This document shows positions 7,003 through 14,749 of a stretch of DNA of 16,573 bases, piece by piece. Numbering within the stretch: the first letter of the stretch is position 1; every line of letters begins with the position of its first letter. The stretch spans positions 10,133-26,705 of the forward strand of contig FR887291.1 of NCBI GenBank assembly GCA_000436755.1. Reading direction: 5' to 3'. The translations under genes and the position numbers were made by a program. Below the pieces are notes generated by a model. The model saw only the letters and a program-made list of their open reading frames with translations, had not been told where the DNA came from and did not search any database. Origin of the DNA: Clostridium sp. CAG:253 (lineage in GTDB: Bacteria; Bacillota; Clostridia; Lachnospirales; Lachnospiraceae).

Positions 7003-8631
7003 ATGCGCGAAAAAGTAAAAGAAGTTCCTGAGAAATTTAAAGAATTCTGGAACAAATATACAAGTAAACAAAAAACAATAGTTATAGCTATATTATGTGT
7101 TGTACTTATTGCAATAGGAGTTGTCGCATGGCTTGCTTCAAGACCGACATGGTCAAAGTTTCAGGTGTTTGACAATGTTGATGATGCAAACACAATGACA
7201 AAAGCACTTGATGACCAGAGTATAACATGGAAAGCATCAAGTGACGGCAAGACGATATATGTACATCAGGATGACATGACAAATGCATTATATACTATGA
7301 GTGACAATGGTCTTACAGATAAGGGATATACATGGGATGATGCATTTAACAATTCCATGTCAACGACGGAAAGTGAAAAGGATCAGAAAAAAATCCTTGC
7401 ACTTCAGTCTGAAATAAGACAAAGTCTTATACAGTATAAATTTATAGATGATGCAAATGTATTTATAAATGTTCCTGAATCAACATACACTGTTCTTTCA
7501 AGTGACGATGCTGAGACTGCTAAGACATCAATTACGGCAAGCATTGCATTAAATGATAAAAATAAGGATATGCTCGATGACAAAACATCTGAGGCACTTG
7601 CCTACTGGCTTGCAAATACTGTCGGAACAGATGTGAAAAACGTCATTATCAATGATACAGACGGCAAATGTATTTATAACGGAAATACAAGTGACGGACT
7701 TGGTGGAACTCTTACAGGAGGAACGACAGAGTATTGCAACAAGCTTAGAAATACAATTGCAGACAATGTAACAACACTTCTTATAAGATGTGGATATGAT
7801 GATGCCCAGGTCGGAACAGATGGTATTCAATTTGATATGAACAAGATTGAGACTCTTACAAAAGAGTATTCAGTTGCAGATGGAAGAGAATACGGATATC
7901 CGACAGAACTTTATACATATAGTTCGCAGGGTGGCTCCAGTGCAGGAGGAACACCTGGAACAGATTCAAATGATGATGATACTGATTATGTTTACAATGG
8001 AAGTTCGGGAACATCAAATACTGTCGATGTTCAGCGACTCAAAGATCTTCTTACAAATGAAAAGGTTCAGAATATCAAACAGGAGACACCTGCTATAAAA
8101 CTTGCAGATTCCTCTCTTGGTATTGTTGTGAGAAAGTATCATGTATATAAGGAAGATGACCTTAAAGCGGATGGTACACTTGATAATATGACATTTGATC
8201 AGTTTATTGCTCAGAATAATACACCGACTACAATTACAATTTCAAATGATGAAATAAATCTTATTGCAGCGGCAACAGGAGTAAGTGCAAATAAGATTAC
8301 GGTACTTGCTTATGAGGTGCCACAGTTTGTGAGCAGTACAAATACATCAAAAGGTATTTCAAATTACCTTATGATTATACTTACTGTACTTATCATAGCA
8401 TTGCTTATATTTGTTATACTTCGTGGAGCATCACCGCTTGCGGCTGAAGAGGAAGAACCGGAACTTTCGGTTGAGCAGCTTTTGGCTACTACGAAAGAAA
8501 ACCAGTCTCTTGATGATATTGAATTCAGTGATAAATCTGAGACTAGAAAGATGATAGAAAAATTTGTTGATGAAAATCCTGAGGCGGTTGCACAATTACT
8601 TCGTAACTGGCTGAACGACGAGTGGGAATAA
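7003..8631 (+). CDS. fliF: Flagellar MS-ring protein FliF
   Basis: FliF forms the inner-membrane MS ring on which rotor, export gate and rod are built. The 542-aa length is typical. Order: short cytoplasmic N-terminus, first membrane helix at ~residues 25-46 (IVIAILCVVLIAIGVVAWLA), YscJ/FliF ring-building domains (e.g. STTESEKDQKKILALQSEIR), a Gly/Ser/Asp-rich linker at ~307-341, the second periplasmic part, second membrane helix at 455-473 (YLMIILTVLIIALLIFVIL), then a cytoplasmic tail. The tail ends PEAVAQLLRNWLNDEWE, the conserved peptide that binds the FliG N-domain. AGAGGAG at 6989-6995 stands 7 nt before ATG 7003. fliG follows after 36 nt, matching the need for stoichiometric FliF and FliG. 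Confidence 0.97.
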   Translation: MREKVKEVPEKFKEFWNKYTSKQKTIVIAILCVVLIAIGVVAWLASRPTWSKFQVFDNVDDANTMTKALDDQSITWKASSDGKTIYVHQDDMTNALYTMSDNGLTDKGYTWDDAFNNSMSTTESEKDQKKILALQSEIRQSLIQYKFIDDANVFINVPESTYTVLSSDDAETAKTSITASIALNDKNKDMLDDKTSEALAYWLANTVGTDVKNVIINDTDGKCIYNGNTSDGLGGTLTGGTTEYCNKLRNTIADNVTTLLIRCGYDDAQVGTDGIQFDMNKIETLTKEYSVADGREYGYPTELYTYSSQGGSSAGGTPGTDSNDDDTDYVYNGSSGTSNTVDVQRLKDLLTNEKVQNIKQETPAIKLADSSLGIVVRKYHVYKEDDLKADGTLDNMTFDQFIAQNNTPTTITISNDEINLIAAATGVSANKITVLAYEVPQFVSSTNTSKGISNYLMIILTVLIIALLIFVILRGASPLAAEEEEPELSVEQLLATTKENQSLDDIEFSDKSETRKMIEKFVDENPEAVAQLLRNWLNDEWE

Positions 8632-8651
8632 TTAAGATACAAGTTTAATTG

Positions 8652-8661
8652 AAAGGTGAGG
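8652..8661 (+). promoter_or_regulatory. Ribosome binding site that fixes the fliG start
   Basis: AAAGGTGAGG lies 6 nt before ATG 8668. The GTG at 8656, which would lengthen the frame by four codons, lies inside this ribosome site and cannot use it. ATG 8668 is the likely start. Confidence 0.85.
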
Positions 8662-8667
8662 ATTGGG

Positions 8668-9678
8668 ATGGCTAAAACAGAGGAAATTACAGGTGTGCAA
8701 AAAGCAGCTATACTGCTTATTGCACTTGGACCTGATAAATCTTCAAATGTATTCAAACATTTGAAAGAGGATGAGATAGAACAGCTTACACTTGAGATAG
8801 CCAATACAAGAAGCATATCTCCGGCAATGAAAGATGCAGTTCTTGATGAATTTTACGAGGTATGTCTTGCACAGCAGTATATTGCAGAGGGTGGTATCGG
8901 TTATGCTAAAGATCTTCTTGAAAAGGCCCTCGGTTCAGAGCGTGCTAAAGATGTTATCGGAAAACTTACGGCATCATTGCAGGTCAGACCGTTTGAGTTT
9001 GTCAGAAAGACAGATGCAAGTCAGTTATTGAACTTTATTCAGGACGAGCATCCACAGACAATTGCTTTGATATTATCATATTTGTCATCAAATCAGGCAT
9101 CAGCTATCATATCAGCTCTTGCGCCGGACAAGCAGACGGATGTTGCAAAGCGTATAGCACAGATGGACAGAACATCACCGGATGTTATTAAAGAGGTGGA
9201 AAAAGTGCTCGAACAGAAACTTGCTTCTCTTGTAAATCAGGATTACACGATTGTTGGTGGTGTAGATTCTATCGTAGACATCTTGAATACAGTTGACAGA
9301 GGAACAGAAAAACATATTATGGAAAGTCTCGAAATCGAAGATCCGGAACTTGCAGACGAAATCAGAAAGAAGATGTTCGTATTCGAGGATATTCTTTCAC
9401 TGGACGACAGATCTATACAGCGTGTACTTCGTGAGGTTGACAATAATGAATTGGCAGTTGCACTTAAAGGTTCAAATGAAGAAGTTCAAAATCTTATATT
9501 CAGCAACCTTTCAAAGCGTCTTGCTACAATGATAAGAGAAGATATGGATTTCATGGGTCCTGTTCGTATGAAGGATGTTGAAGAAGCACAGCAGAAGATT
9601 GTTAATATTATCAGAAAACTCGAAGACTCTGCTGAGATTATCATCTCCAGAGGTGGAGGTGACGAGATAGTTGTCTAA
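8668..9678 (+). CDS. fliG: Flagellar motor switch protein FliG
   Basis: FliG is the rotor protein of the C-ring that transmits stator torque and sets rotation direction. The product is 336 aa. The N-domain (1-~100, GVQKAAILLIALGPDKSSNV) binds FliF. The middle domain carries the conserved EHPQ motif at residues 127-130 (DEHPQTIALILSYLSSNQAS). The C-domain contains the charged torque helix region (FSNLSKRLATMIREDMDFMG, then PVRMKDVEEAQQKIV) and ends SRGGGDEIVV, as in Bacillus FliG. The start is ATG 8668, not the upstream in-frame GTG. The last 8 nt overlap fliH, whose ribosome site lies within codons for the C-terminal R-G-G-G-D. Confidence 0.97.
   Translation: MAKTEEITGVQKAAILLIALGPDKSSNVFKHLKEDEIEQLTLEIANTRSISPAMKDAVLDEFYEVCLAQQYIAEGGIGYAKDLLEKALGSERAKDVIGKLTASLQVRPFEFVRKTDASQLLNFIQDEHPQTIALILSYLSSNQASAIISALAPDKQTDVAKRIAQMDRTSPDVIKEVEKVLEQKLASLVNQDYTIVGGVDSIVDILNTVDRGTEKHIMESLEIEDPELADEIRKKMFVFEDILSLDDRSIQRVLREVDNNELAVALKGSNEEVQNLIFSNLSKRLATMIREDMDFMGPVRMKDVEEAQQKIVNIIRKLEDSAEIIISRGGGDEIVV
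9655..9662 (+). promoter_or_regulatory. Ribosome binding site for the TTG start of fliH, embedded in fliG
   Basis: GGAGGTGA, a near-perfect anti-16S match, is 8 nt before TTG 9671. It also encodes part of the conserved Gly-rich C-terminus of FliG, so one stretch serves as codons and as ribosome site. It supports TTG as the true fliH start. Confidence 0.8.
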
Positions 9679-10543
9679 TCTTATAAAAAATGTTTATTTT
9701 ACAGTTGATGAAAGTGATAAACGAGTTATAGACTCTGATATACATGGTAAAGATGTTCATCCTGAAATATATGAACAACAGCAGGATGACGAAATAAAAC
9801 CGTTTAATTTCAGACAGTTAAGTCTTGATGAAGAAACTGACGATGAAAATGTAAATTCACAGATTGATGATTTCAATGAGGGAATGAATATTATTTCTGT
9901 AGATGAAGTCAGAGAAGAAGAAAAACAGAAATTGTCAGAAGAATTGGAAGAAGAAAAAAACAGAATTCTTTCTGAGGCTAAAGAACAGGCACAGCTTATT
10001 GTCGATGAAGCCAATAATTCGGCGGAAGAGATAAAAAATCAGGCATTTGAAGAGGGTAAAAACCAGGGACTTGAAGAAGGCAGGAATCAAGCTTTTATGC
10101 AGCTTGAAGAACAAAAAAATGAGCTGGAACAGGAGTACGAAGCCAAATTTAAGGAAGTAGACCAGATGGCTGAACGCCTTGAACCACAGTATGCAGAGCT
10201 TGTGGTAAATTTGGTTGAGAAACTTACAGGCGTTGTCTGTGCTGACAAAAAAGATGTGATAATTTATCTTATTGATAATGCGTTACGCACAAATGTCGTA
10301 AATGGCATAGAGAAAACAAAAAATATTACATTGCATATTTCAAAAGAAGATATGGGAATTGTATCTGCAAAAAGAGATGAATTGCAGCAGCAAGTGGGTT
10401 CTGATAAGGAACTGGATATAATAGAAGATGCAAGTCTCATGCATAATCAATGCATAATAGACCTTGATTCAAAAATTATTGACTGTAGTCTCGATGCACA
10501 GCTTGACAATTTAAAAGAACAGCTTAGGATGCTTGCAATGTAA
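9671..10543 (+). CDS. fliH: Flagellar export apparatus protein FliH (ATPase regulator)
   Basis: FliH dimerises, binds the export ATPase FliI and docks it at the C-ring. The 290-aa product starts at TTG 9671 (read as Met: MSNLIKNVYFTVDESDKRVI), which overlaps fliG by 8 nt and has a strong ribosome site at proper spacing; no nearby in-frame ATG precedes the conserved N-terminus. Residues ~35-75 are acidic and probably disordered. A long charged coiled coil covers ~80-165 and includes the GxxxGxxxGxxxA repeat (Gly129, Gly133, Gly137, Ala141) characteristic of FliH helices. The C-terminal ~170-290 is the globular FliH/HrpE domain (PQYAELVVNLVEKLTGVVCA) that binds the N-terminus of FliI. fliI begins 21 nt downstream. 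Confidence 0.92.
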   Translation: MSNLIKNVYFTVDESDKRVIDSDIHGKDVHPEIYEQQQDDEIKPFNFRQLSLDEETDDENVNSQIDDFNEGMNIISVDEVREEEKQKLSEELEEEKNRILSEAKEQAQLIVDEANNSAEEIKNQAFEEGKNQGLEEGRNQAFMQLEEQKNELEQEYEAKFKEVDQMAERLEPQYAELVVNLVEKLTGVVCADKKDVIIYLIDNALRTNVVNGIEKTKNITLHISKEDMGIVSAKRDELQQQVGSDKELDIIEDASLMHNQCIIDLDSKIIDCSLDAQLDNLKEQLRMLAM

Positions 10544-10564
10544 GGAAAGAGGGGACGTATAGAT

Positions 10565-11896
10565 ATGGTTGATATTGACTTATCTAAGTATGATATGCTT
10601 CTTAGGCAGTCGTTTGAAAAAAAACTTGGAAAGGTTGCAAAGGTTGTAGGTCTTACAATTGAATCAATCGGTCCGTCCGCAAAATTAAATGATCTGTGCC
10701 ATATTATCACAAAGGATACAAATCAGGTGATTAATGCAGAAGTAGTCGGTTTCAAGGATGACAGGGTACTTTTGATGCCATATGACCAGACAGAGGGTGT
10801 TGGGCTTGGGAGCAGAGTTGAAAATACGGGTGCACCTCTTAAAGTCTCGGTAGGGGATGAGCTTCTCGGCAAGACACTTGACGGTTTGGGACATCCGATA
10901 GACAACACAGAACTTGCTACAAATGCGGCATATTCTGTTGAAGCAGAACCACCTGATCCACTCACAAGAAAGATCATCGATGAGGTTCTTCCTCTTGGAG
11001 TAAAAGCTGTTGATGGTTTGATAACAGTAGGTAAGGGGCAGAGAATTGGTATATTTGCAGGAAGTGGTGTCGGAAAAAGTACACTGATGGGTATGTTTGC
11101 CAGAAATACAAAAGCGGATATAAATGTTATAGCACTTATCGGAGAGCGTGGCAGAGAGGTAAGGGAATTTATTGAGAGAGATTTAGGACCTGAGGGAATG
11201 GCACGTTCGGTTGTAGTAGTAGCTACATCAGATAAACCGGCACTTATCAGGAAAAAGGCGGCACAGACAGCAACGGCGATAGCTGAGTATTTCAGAGACC
11301 AGGGGAAAGACGTACTTCTTATGATGGATTCACTTACACGTTTTTCAATGGCACAAAGAGAAATAGGTCTTGCGTCAGGTGAGCCTCCGGTATCGAGGGG
11401 ATATCCGCCAAGCGTATATGCAGAGATGCCTAAACTTCTTGAGAGAGCAGGATGCTCAGATGTAGGTTCAATAACAGGATTGTATACTGTTCTTGTTGAC
11501 GGTGATGATTTTAATGAACCGATTACTGATACGGCGAGAAGTATTCTGGATGGTCACATTGTTTTAAATAGAAAGATTGCTCAAAAGAATCATTATCCTG
11601 CAATAGACATACTTGCGAGTATATCGCGTGTAATGAGCAGTATTGCAACGAAAGAACATAAGCAGGCAGCGGGTAAGCTTAGAAATGTAATGGCAACTTA
11701 TTCTGAAGCAGAAGATTTGGTCAACATAGGAGCGTACAAGCCAGGCTCAAATAAGGAGATTGACTTTGCACTTTCAAAGATAAATGCAGTAAATGATTTC
11801 CTGATGCAGGATGTATATGAAAAGGTTTCTTTTGAAGATGCTATAGAGAGGCTTCAGGGCATTTTTGATGATAATGAAAATGCTGTTGGAGAATGA
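10565..11896 (+). CDS. fliI: Flagellum-specific export ATPase FliI
   Basis: FliI is the F1-beta-like hexameric ATPase of flagellar type III secretion. The 443-aa length is standard. The N-terminal beta-barrel domain (~1-100) leads into the catalytic core. Walker A is GIFAGSGVGKST at residues 162-173 (Lys171). A catalytic-Glu region follows (ALIGERGREVREFIERDLG), then Walker B DVLLMMDSLTRFSMAQREIG and the family signature PPSVYAEMPKLLERAG. The C-terminal helical domain ends DNENAVGE. AGAGGGG at 10548-10554 precedes ATG 10565 by 10 nt. It sits between its partners fliH and fliJ, as in most flagellar operons. Sequence details (SDKPALIRKKAAQTATAIAE) favour FliI over the F1 or Rho paralogues. Confidence 0.97.
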   Translation: MVDIDLSKYDMLLRQSFEKKLGKVAKVVGLTIESIGPSAKLNDLCHIITKDTNQVINAEVVGFKDDRVLLMPYDQTEGVGLGSRVENTGAPLKVSVGDELLGKTLDGLGHPIDNTELATNAAYSVEAEPPDPLTRKIIDEVLPLGVKAVDGLITVGKGQRIGIFAGSGVGKSTLMGMFARNTKADINVIALIGERGREVREFIERDLGPEGMARSVVVVATSDKPALIRKKAAQTATAIAEYFRDQGKDVLLMMDSLTRFSMAQREIGLASGEPPVSRGYPPSVYAEMPKLLERAGCSDVGSITGLYTVLVDGDDFNEPITDTARSILDGHIVLNRKIAQKNHYPAIDILASISRVMSSIATKEHKQAAGKLRNVMATYSEAEDLVNIGAYKPGSNKEIDFALSKINAVNDFLMQDVYEKVSFEDAIERLQGIFDDNENAVGE

Positions 11897-11924
11897 TTAC
11901 AGACAATAAATTGAAGGTTGGCTG

Positions 11925-12383
11925 ATGGCAAAATTTATATTTAAGATGGAAAGTATTCTTTCTGTCAAAGAGAAGTTAGAAGAACAGGCGAAAGCTGAGT
12001 ATAGTATTGAAATCATGAAGCTCAGACAGGAAGAAGAAAAGTTAGATGAATTAGAAAAAAGAAAAAATGCATATCAGACAAGATTATATGAAGCTGTTAT
12101 GGATACTCTGAATATTTCAGAGATAAAGATACTTGAAGATAGTGTCGAAAATATAAAATATAATATAAAACTTCAATTGATAGTTATTGCAAATCAGCAG
12201 AAAAATGTTGATAGGGCTAGAGAAAAACTTGACAATGCCATGAAGGAAAGAAAAACTTATGAAAAACTCAAGGAAAAAGCTTTTGAAGAATTTAAAGAGC
12301 AGATAAATGCTGAAGAACAGAAAGAAATAAATGAACTTGTAAGTTTTAGGTTCCGAACCGGCAGTGATGAAAGCGAGGATTAA
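11925..12383 (+). CDS. fliJ: Flagellar export protein FliJ
   Basis: FliJ is a coiled-coil stalk protein that sits in the FliI ring and links it to the FlhA export gate. The 152-aa product is close to the ~147-aa norm. It begins MAKFIFKMESILSVKEKLEE, the typical FliJ N-terminus, and is nearly all predicted long helix rich in Lys/Glu (KLRQEEEKLDELEKRKNAYQ; REKLDNAMKERKTYEKLKEK), forming an antiparallel coiled coil. Because coiled coils are low in information, the assignment leans on position after fliI as well as on the N-terminus. The ribosome site is modest (GAAGG, 11913-11917, 7 nt before ATG 11925). The downstream membrane-protein gene starts 5 nt after the stop codon. Confidence 0.88.
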   Translation: MAKFIFKMESILSVKEKLEEQAKAEYSIEIMKLRQEEEKLDELEKRKNAYQTRLYEAVMDTLNISEIKILEDSVENIKYNIKLQLIVIANQQKNVDRAREKLDNAMKERKTYEKLKEKAFEEFKEQINAEEQKEINELVSFRFRTGSDESED

Positions 12384-12387
12384 GCAG

Positions 12388-13146
12388 ATGGCAAAGAAGG
12401 ATAAGGACAATGTAATTGGTGAAGAAAACGAGAGCGGTGGAAGTAAATTAGTGACTGCTTTAATCGCAATAGTTATTATTCTTATCTGGTTAGCAGTTTT
12501 TGCATTTTTAATTAAAATGGATGTAGGTGGAATAGGAAGCAAAGTTTTGTATCCGGTATTAAAAGATGTTCCGGTTGTAAATAAAATACTTCCGACCGCT
12601 TCAGAAGAAGTACAGGCTGAAGAAGGAGATTATCAGTATACGACTTTGAAAGCCGCCAACGAGAGAATTAAAGAACTTGAAAGCAAACTTAAGTCTGAAA
12701 ACGGTACGACAGATGCAAACTCTGATTATATTTCAGAACTTGAAGCTCAGATAAAAAAGTTGCAGAGATATAAAGATGACTATGATGCGTTTCAAAAACG
12801 TGTCAAGGAATTTGACGAGAAAGTTGTATTTAACAATAAAGCTCCTGATATTTCGGAATATGAAAAATATTATGAGGAGATTGAACCTAAAAATGCAGAG
12901 GATATTTACAAACAGGTTCTTTTAAAACTTCAGTATACAAAGAAAGCAGAAGAACTTGGAAAGTTCTATGCTAATATGGATGCCGACAAAGCGGCAGCAA
13001 GATTATCTGAAATGTCAGAGGATCTTGACCTTATCAAAGACATTCTTGAAAATATGAGTGAAAAGCAGGCGGCAGCTATTTTACAGGAAATGGATGTTGA
13101 TTTCGCTGCACAGATTACAAAGAAAATATCTGCGGTAAAAGAATAA
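12388..13146 (+). CDS. ylxF: YlxF/FlbB/MotE-type membrane protein with MgtE-N-like domain
   Basis: The position between fliJ and fliK is that of Bacillus ylxF, and the architecture matches the YlxF/FlbB/MotE group. Related proteins act at the stator or flagellar collar in spirochetes and epsilonproteobacteria; the role in Firmicutes is unsettled. The 252-aa product has a charged cytoplasmic N-tail, one membrane helix at ~21-43 (VTALIAIVIILIWLAVFAFL), an extracytoplasmic coiled coil at ~86-145, and an MgtE-N-like helical repeat at ~190-248 (FYANMDADKAAARLSEMSED, ENMSEKQAAAILQEMD). The start chosen is ATG 12388, with GAGG at 12375-12378, 9 nt upstream. The frame is open back to GTG 12364, but those codons lie within fliJ and have no ribosome site. 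The family call is good; the function is uncertain. Confidence 0.82.
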   Translation: MAKKDKDNVIGEENESGGSKLVTALIAIVIILIWLAVFAFLIKMDVGGIGSKVLYPVLKDVPVVNKILPTASEEVQAEEGDYQYTTLKAANERIKELESKLKSENGTTDANSDYISELEAQIKKLQRYKDDYDAFQKRVKEFDEKVVFNNKAPDISEYEKYYEEIEPKNAEDIYKQVLLKLQYTKKAEELGKFYANMDADKAAARLSEMSEDLDLIKDILENMSEKQAAAILQEMDVDFAAQITKKISAVKE

Positions 13147-13209
13147 CATGGTGTTTACGGCAAAAGTCGTTTACATATATATCATTACTAAATATAAGGA
13201 GGTGAAAAG

Positions 13210-14724
13210 ATGGCAGAAATCAAATCGGTAATAATGGAAACATTGTCAGCCGGTCAGGTAAAGCAGCAGGCAAAAGGATCAGTTCAGAAAAATTCAAGTT
13301 CAAATTCTTTTGACAACTATCTTTCGACATCACAGAAGTCAAATGGTGCTGCAGCATCAAAGACTGCGTCAAAAACTCAGTCAAACAATGTGAAAGTGGC
13401 AAACCAGTCAAAGGCAAAGAGCACTTCTGATAAGGTTTCTGATGTTAATTCAGGAAATTCAGTAAACAGCTTAAACCAAAAAAGTATTGACAAAGTCAAT
13501 GAAAAGATAGCAGATGAAGTAAAAGATGTACTTGGAATTGATGATGATACATTTGCAAATGCTATGACAGCACTTGGATTAAGCCCGCTTGATTTGCTTG
13601 AATCAAACAATCTTGCAAAACTTGTTCTTTTTGTAAATGGAAGCAGTGATTTTACGGATCTTCTTACAGACGAAAATATGATGAACCAGTTAAATGAGCT
13701 TAGTGATATCTTAGGAAATCTTAATTGGGAAGATTTAACAGGAATGTCGAAGTCAGATTTTCTTGAAGGAGTAGAAGATTTTAATGCAAAATCACAGACA
13801 GGAAGTGACGTTTTCAAAGAAGATGCTCCGGCTTTAGCACAGGAGACTGCAGTAGATGCTGCAGATAGTGGAAACACATCTGAAAATGTATCAGCAGAAG
13901 AAGAATCTGCTACAAATACAAACAATGTATCAGCAGAAGAAGAATCTGCTACAAATACAAACAATGTATCAACTGAGAAGAAAAGTGTGCAGGGTGAAAC
14001 GACAGTTAATACGTCAGACAATTCATCAGATACAAAGGTTGAGGTCTCAGTGACAAAATCCGAAGAAAGTTCTTCACAGCAAAGCTCATTTTCATCGCAG
14101 TCAGAAGATGATATGAGTGAAGTTACCCATGATCAGACAATCTCAGAGGATGATGTTACAACTGACAATCAACACACAGTCAGAAATGATTTTATTCAGA
14201 ATTTGAATCAGGCTGTAAATGATACTGTTCAGGTTGCAAAACCGGAATCTGTAAGAATGCAGCAGATGGTTGATATTGTAAATCAGGTAGTTGAGAAAAT
14301 AAAAGTTTCTATTGGAACTGAGTCTACTTCGATGGAGATGCAGCTCAATCCTGAACATTTGGGGAAGTTACTGCTTAATGTTTCATCAAAAAACGGAGTG
14401 ATGACTGCAGTATTTTCAGTACAGTCAGAAGAAGCCAAAGCAGCGCTTGAAAGCCAGATGTATACGCTTCGTGAAAATCTTGAATTGAGAGAATTAAAAG
14501 TTGATGCAGTTGAAGTAAATGTGTCAGATTTTGATTTTTCACACAGCGATCAGCAGACGATGAATGGTGACCAGAGCAAAGCTGATAATGGAAATGGTAA
14601 ACAGATGAAATTTGATTTCGATGATGAAGCATCATCAGAAGAAATGATTTCAAATGAAGAAAAAGAAGCCGTAAGAAAACAGGTTATGCGTGACAATGGT
14701 TCACAGATAGACTTTACGGCGTAA
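13210..14724 (+). CDS. fliK: Flagellar hook-length control protein FliK
   Basis: FliK is the exported ruler that measures hook length and switches export from hook to filament substrates through FlhB. The 504-aa product has the expected two-part layout. A long, low-complexity Ser/Asn/Lys-rich N-terminal region (~1-340) would be the ruler. The conserved C-terminal Flg_hook domain (~370-440) includes MEMQLNPEHLGKLLLNVSSK, AVFSVQSEEAKAALESQMYT and LRENLELRELKVDAVEVNVS. A polar tail of about 60 residues ends the protein. The ribosome site AAGGAGGTGA (13196-13205) is essentially perfect; its GGAGG core is 7 nt before ATG 13210. The ruler region contains a 39-nt tandem duplication (13885-13971). 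The 63-nt gap from ylxF has no clear promoter. flgD, encoding the hook cap, follows. Confidence 0.92.
   Translation: MAEIKSVIMETLSAGQVKQQAKGSVQKNSSSNSFDNYLSTSQKSNGAAASKTASKTQSNNVKVANQSKAKSTSDKVSDVNSGNSVNSLNQKSIDKVNEKIADEVKDVLGIDDDTFANAMTALGLSPLDLLESNNLAKLVLFVNGSSDFTDLLTDENMMNQLNELSDILGNLNWEDLTGMSKSDFLEGVEDFNAKSQTGSDVFKEDAPALAQETAVDAADSGNTSENVSAEEESATNTNNVSAEEESATNTNNVSTEKKSVQGETTVNTSDNSSDTKVEVSVTKSEESSSQQSSFSSQSEDDMSEVTHDQTISEDDVTTDNQHTVRNDFIQNLNQAVNDTVQVAKPESVRMQQMVDIVNQVVEKIKVSIGTESTSMEMQLNPEHLGKLLLNVSSKNGVMTAVFSVQSEEAKAALESQMYTLRENLELRELKVDAVEVNVSDFDFSHSDQQTMNGDQSKADNGNGKQMKFDFDDEASSEEMISNEEKEAVRKQVMRDNGSQIDFTA
13885..13971 (+). repeat. In-frame 39-nt tandem duplication within fliK
   Basis: Two identical 39-nt units (13885-13923 and 13924-13962), each encoding NVSAEEESATNTN, are followed by 9 further matching bases (13963-13971, NVS) before the sequence changes to T-E-K-K. 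The unit is a whole number of codons, so copy changes keep the frame. The two copies show no base differences, which points to a recent duplication. It lies in the low-complexity ruler part, at residues 226-254. Confidence 0.95.
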
Positions 14725-14749
14725 ATGAGTTTGGAAAGGAGGAGTTTAA

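Noticed and set aside
8656..8667. GTG start adding four codons to fliG
   Set aside because: The GTG lies inside the ribosome site AAAGGTGAGG that serves ATG 8668.
12364..12387. GTG/ATG start adding eight codons to the ylxF-like gene
   Set aside because: Those codons lie in the fliJ 3' end with no ribosome site, and GAGG at 12375-12378 is placed properly for ATG 12388.
13157..13170. Small hairpin ACGGC-AAAA-GTCGT upstream of fliK
   Set aside because: Only five pairs including one G-U and no T-run; too weak to call a terminator or regulator.
13377..14021. A 214-codon open frame on the minus strand within fliK
   Set aside because: It is antisense to a clear FliK frame, is a low-complexity mirror of the Ser/Glu-rich ruler (including its tandem repeat), and shows no recognisable domain.
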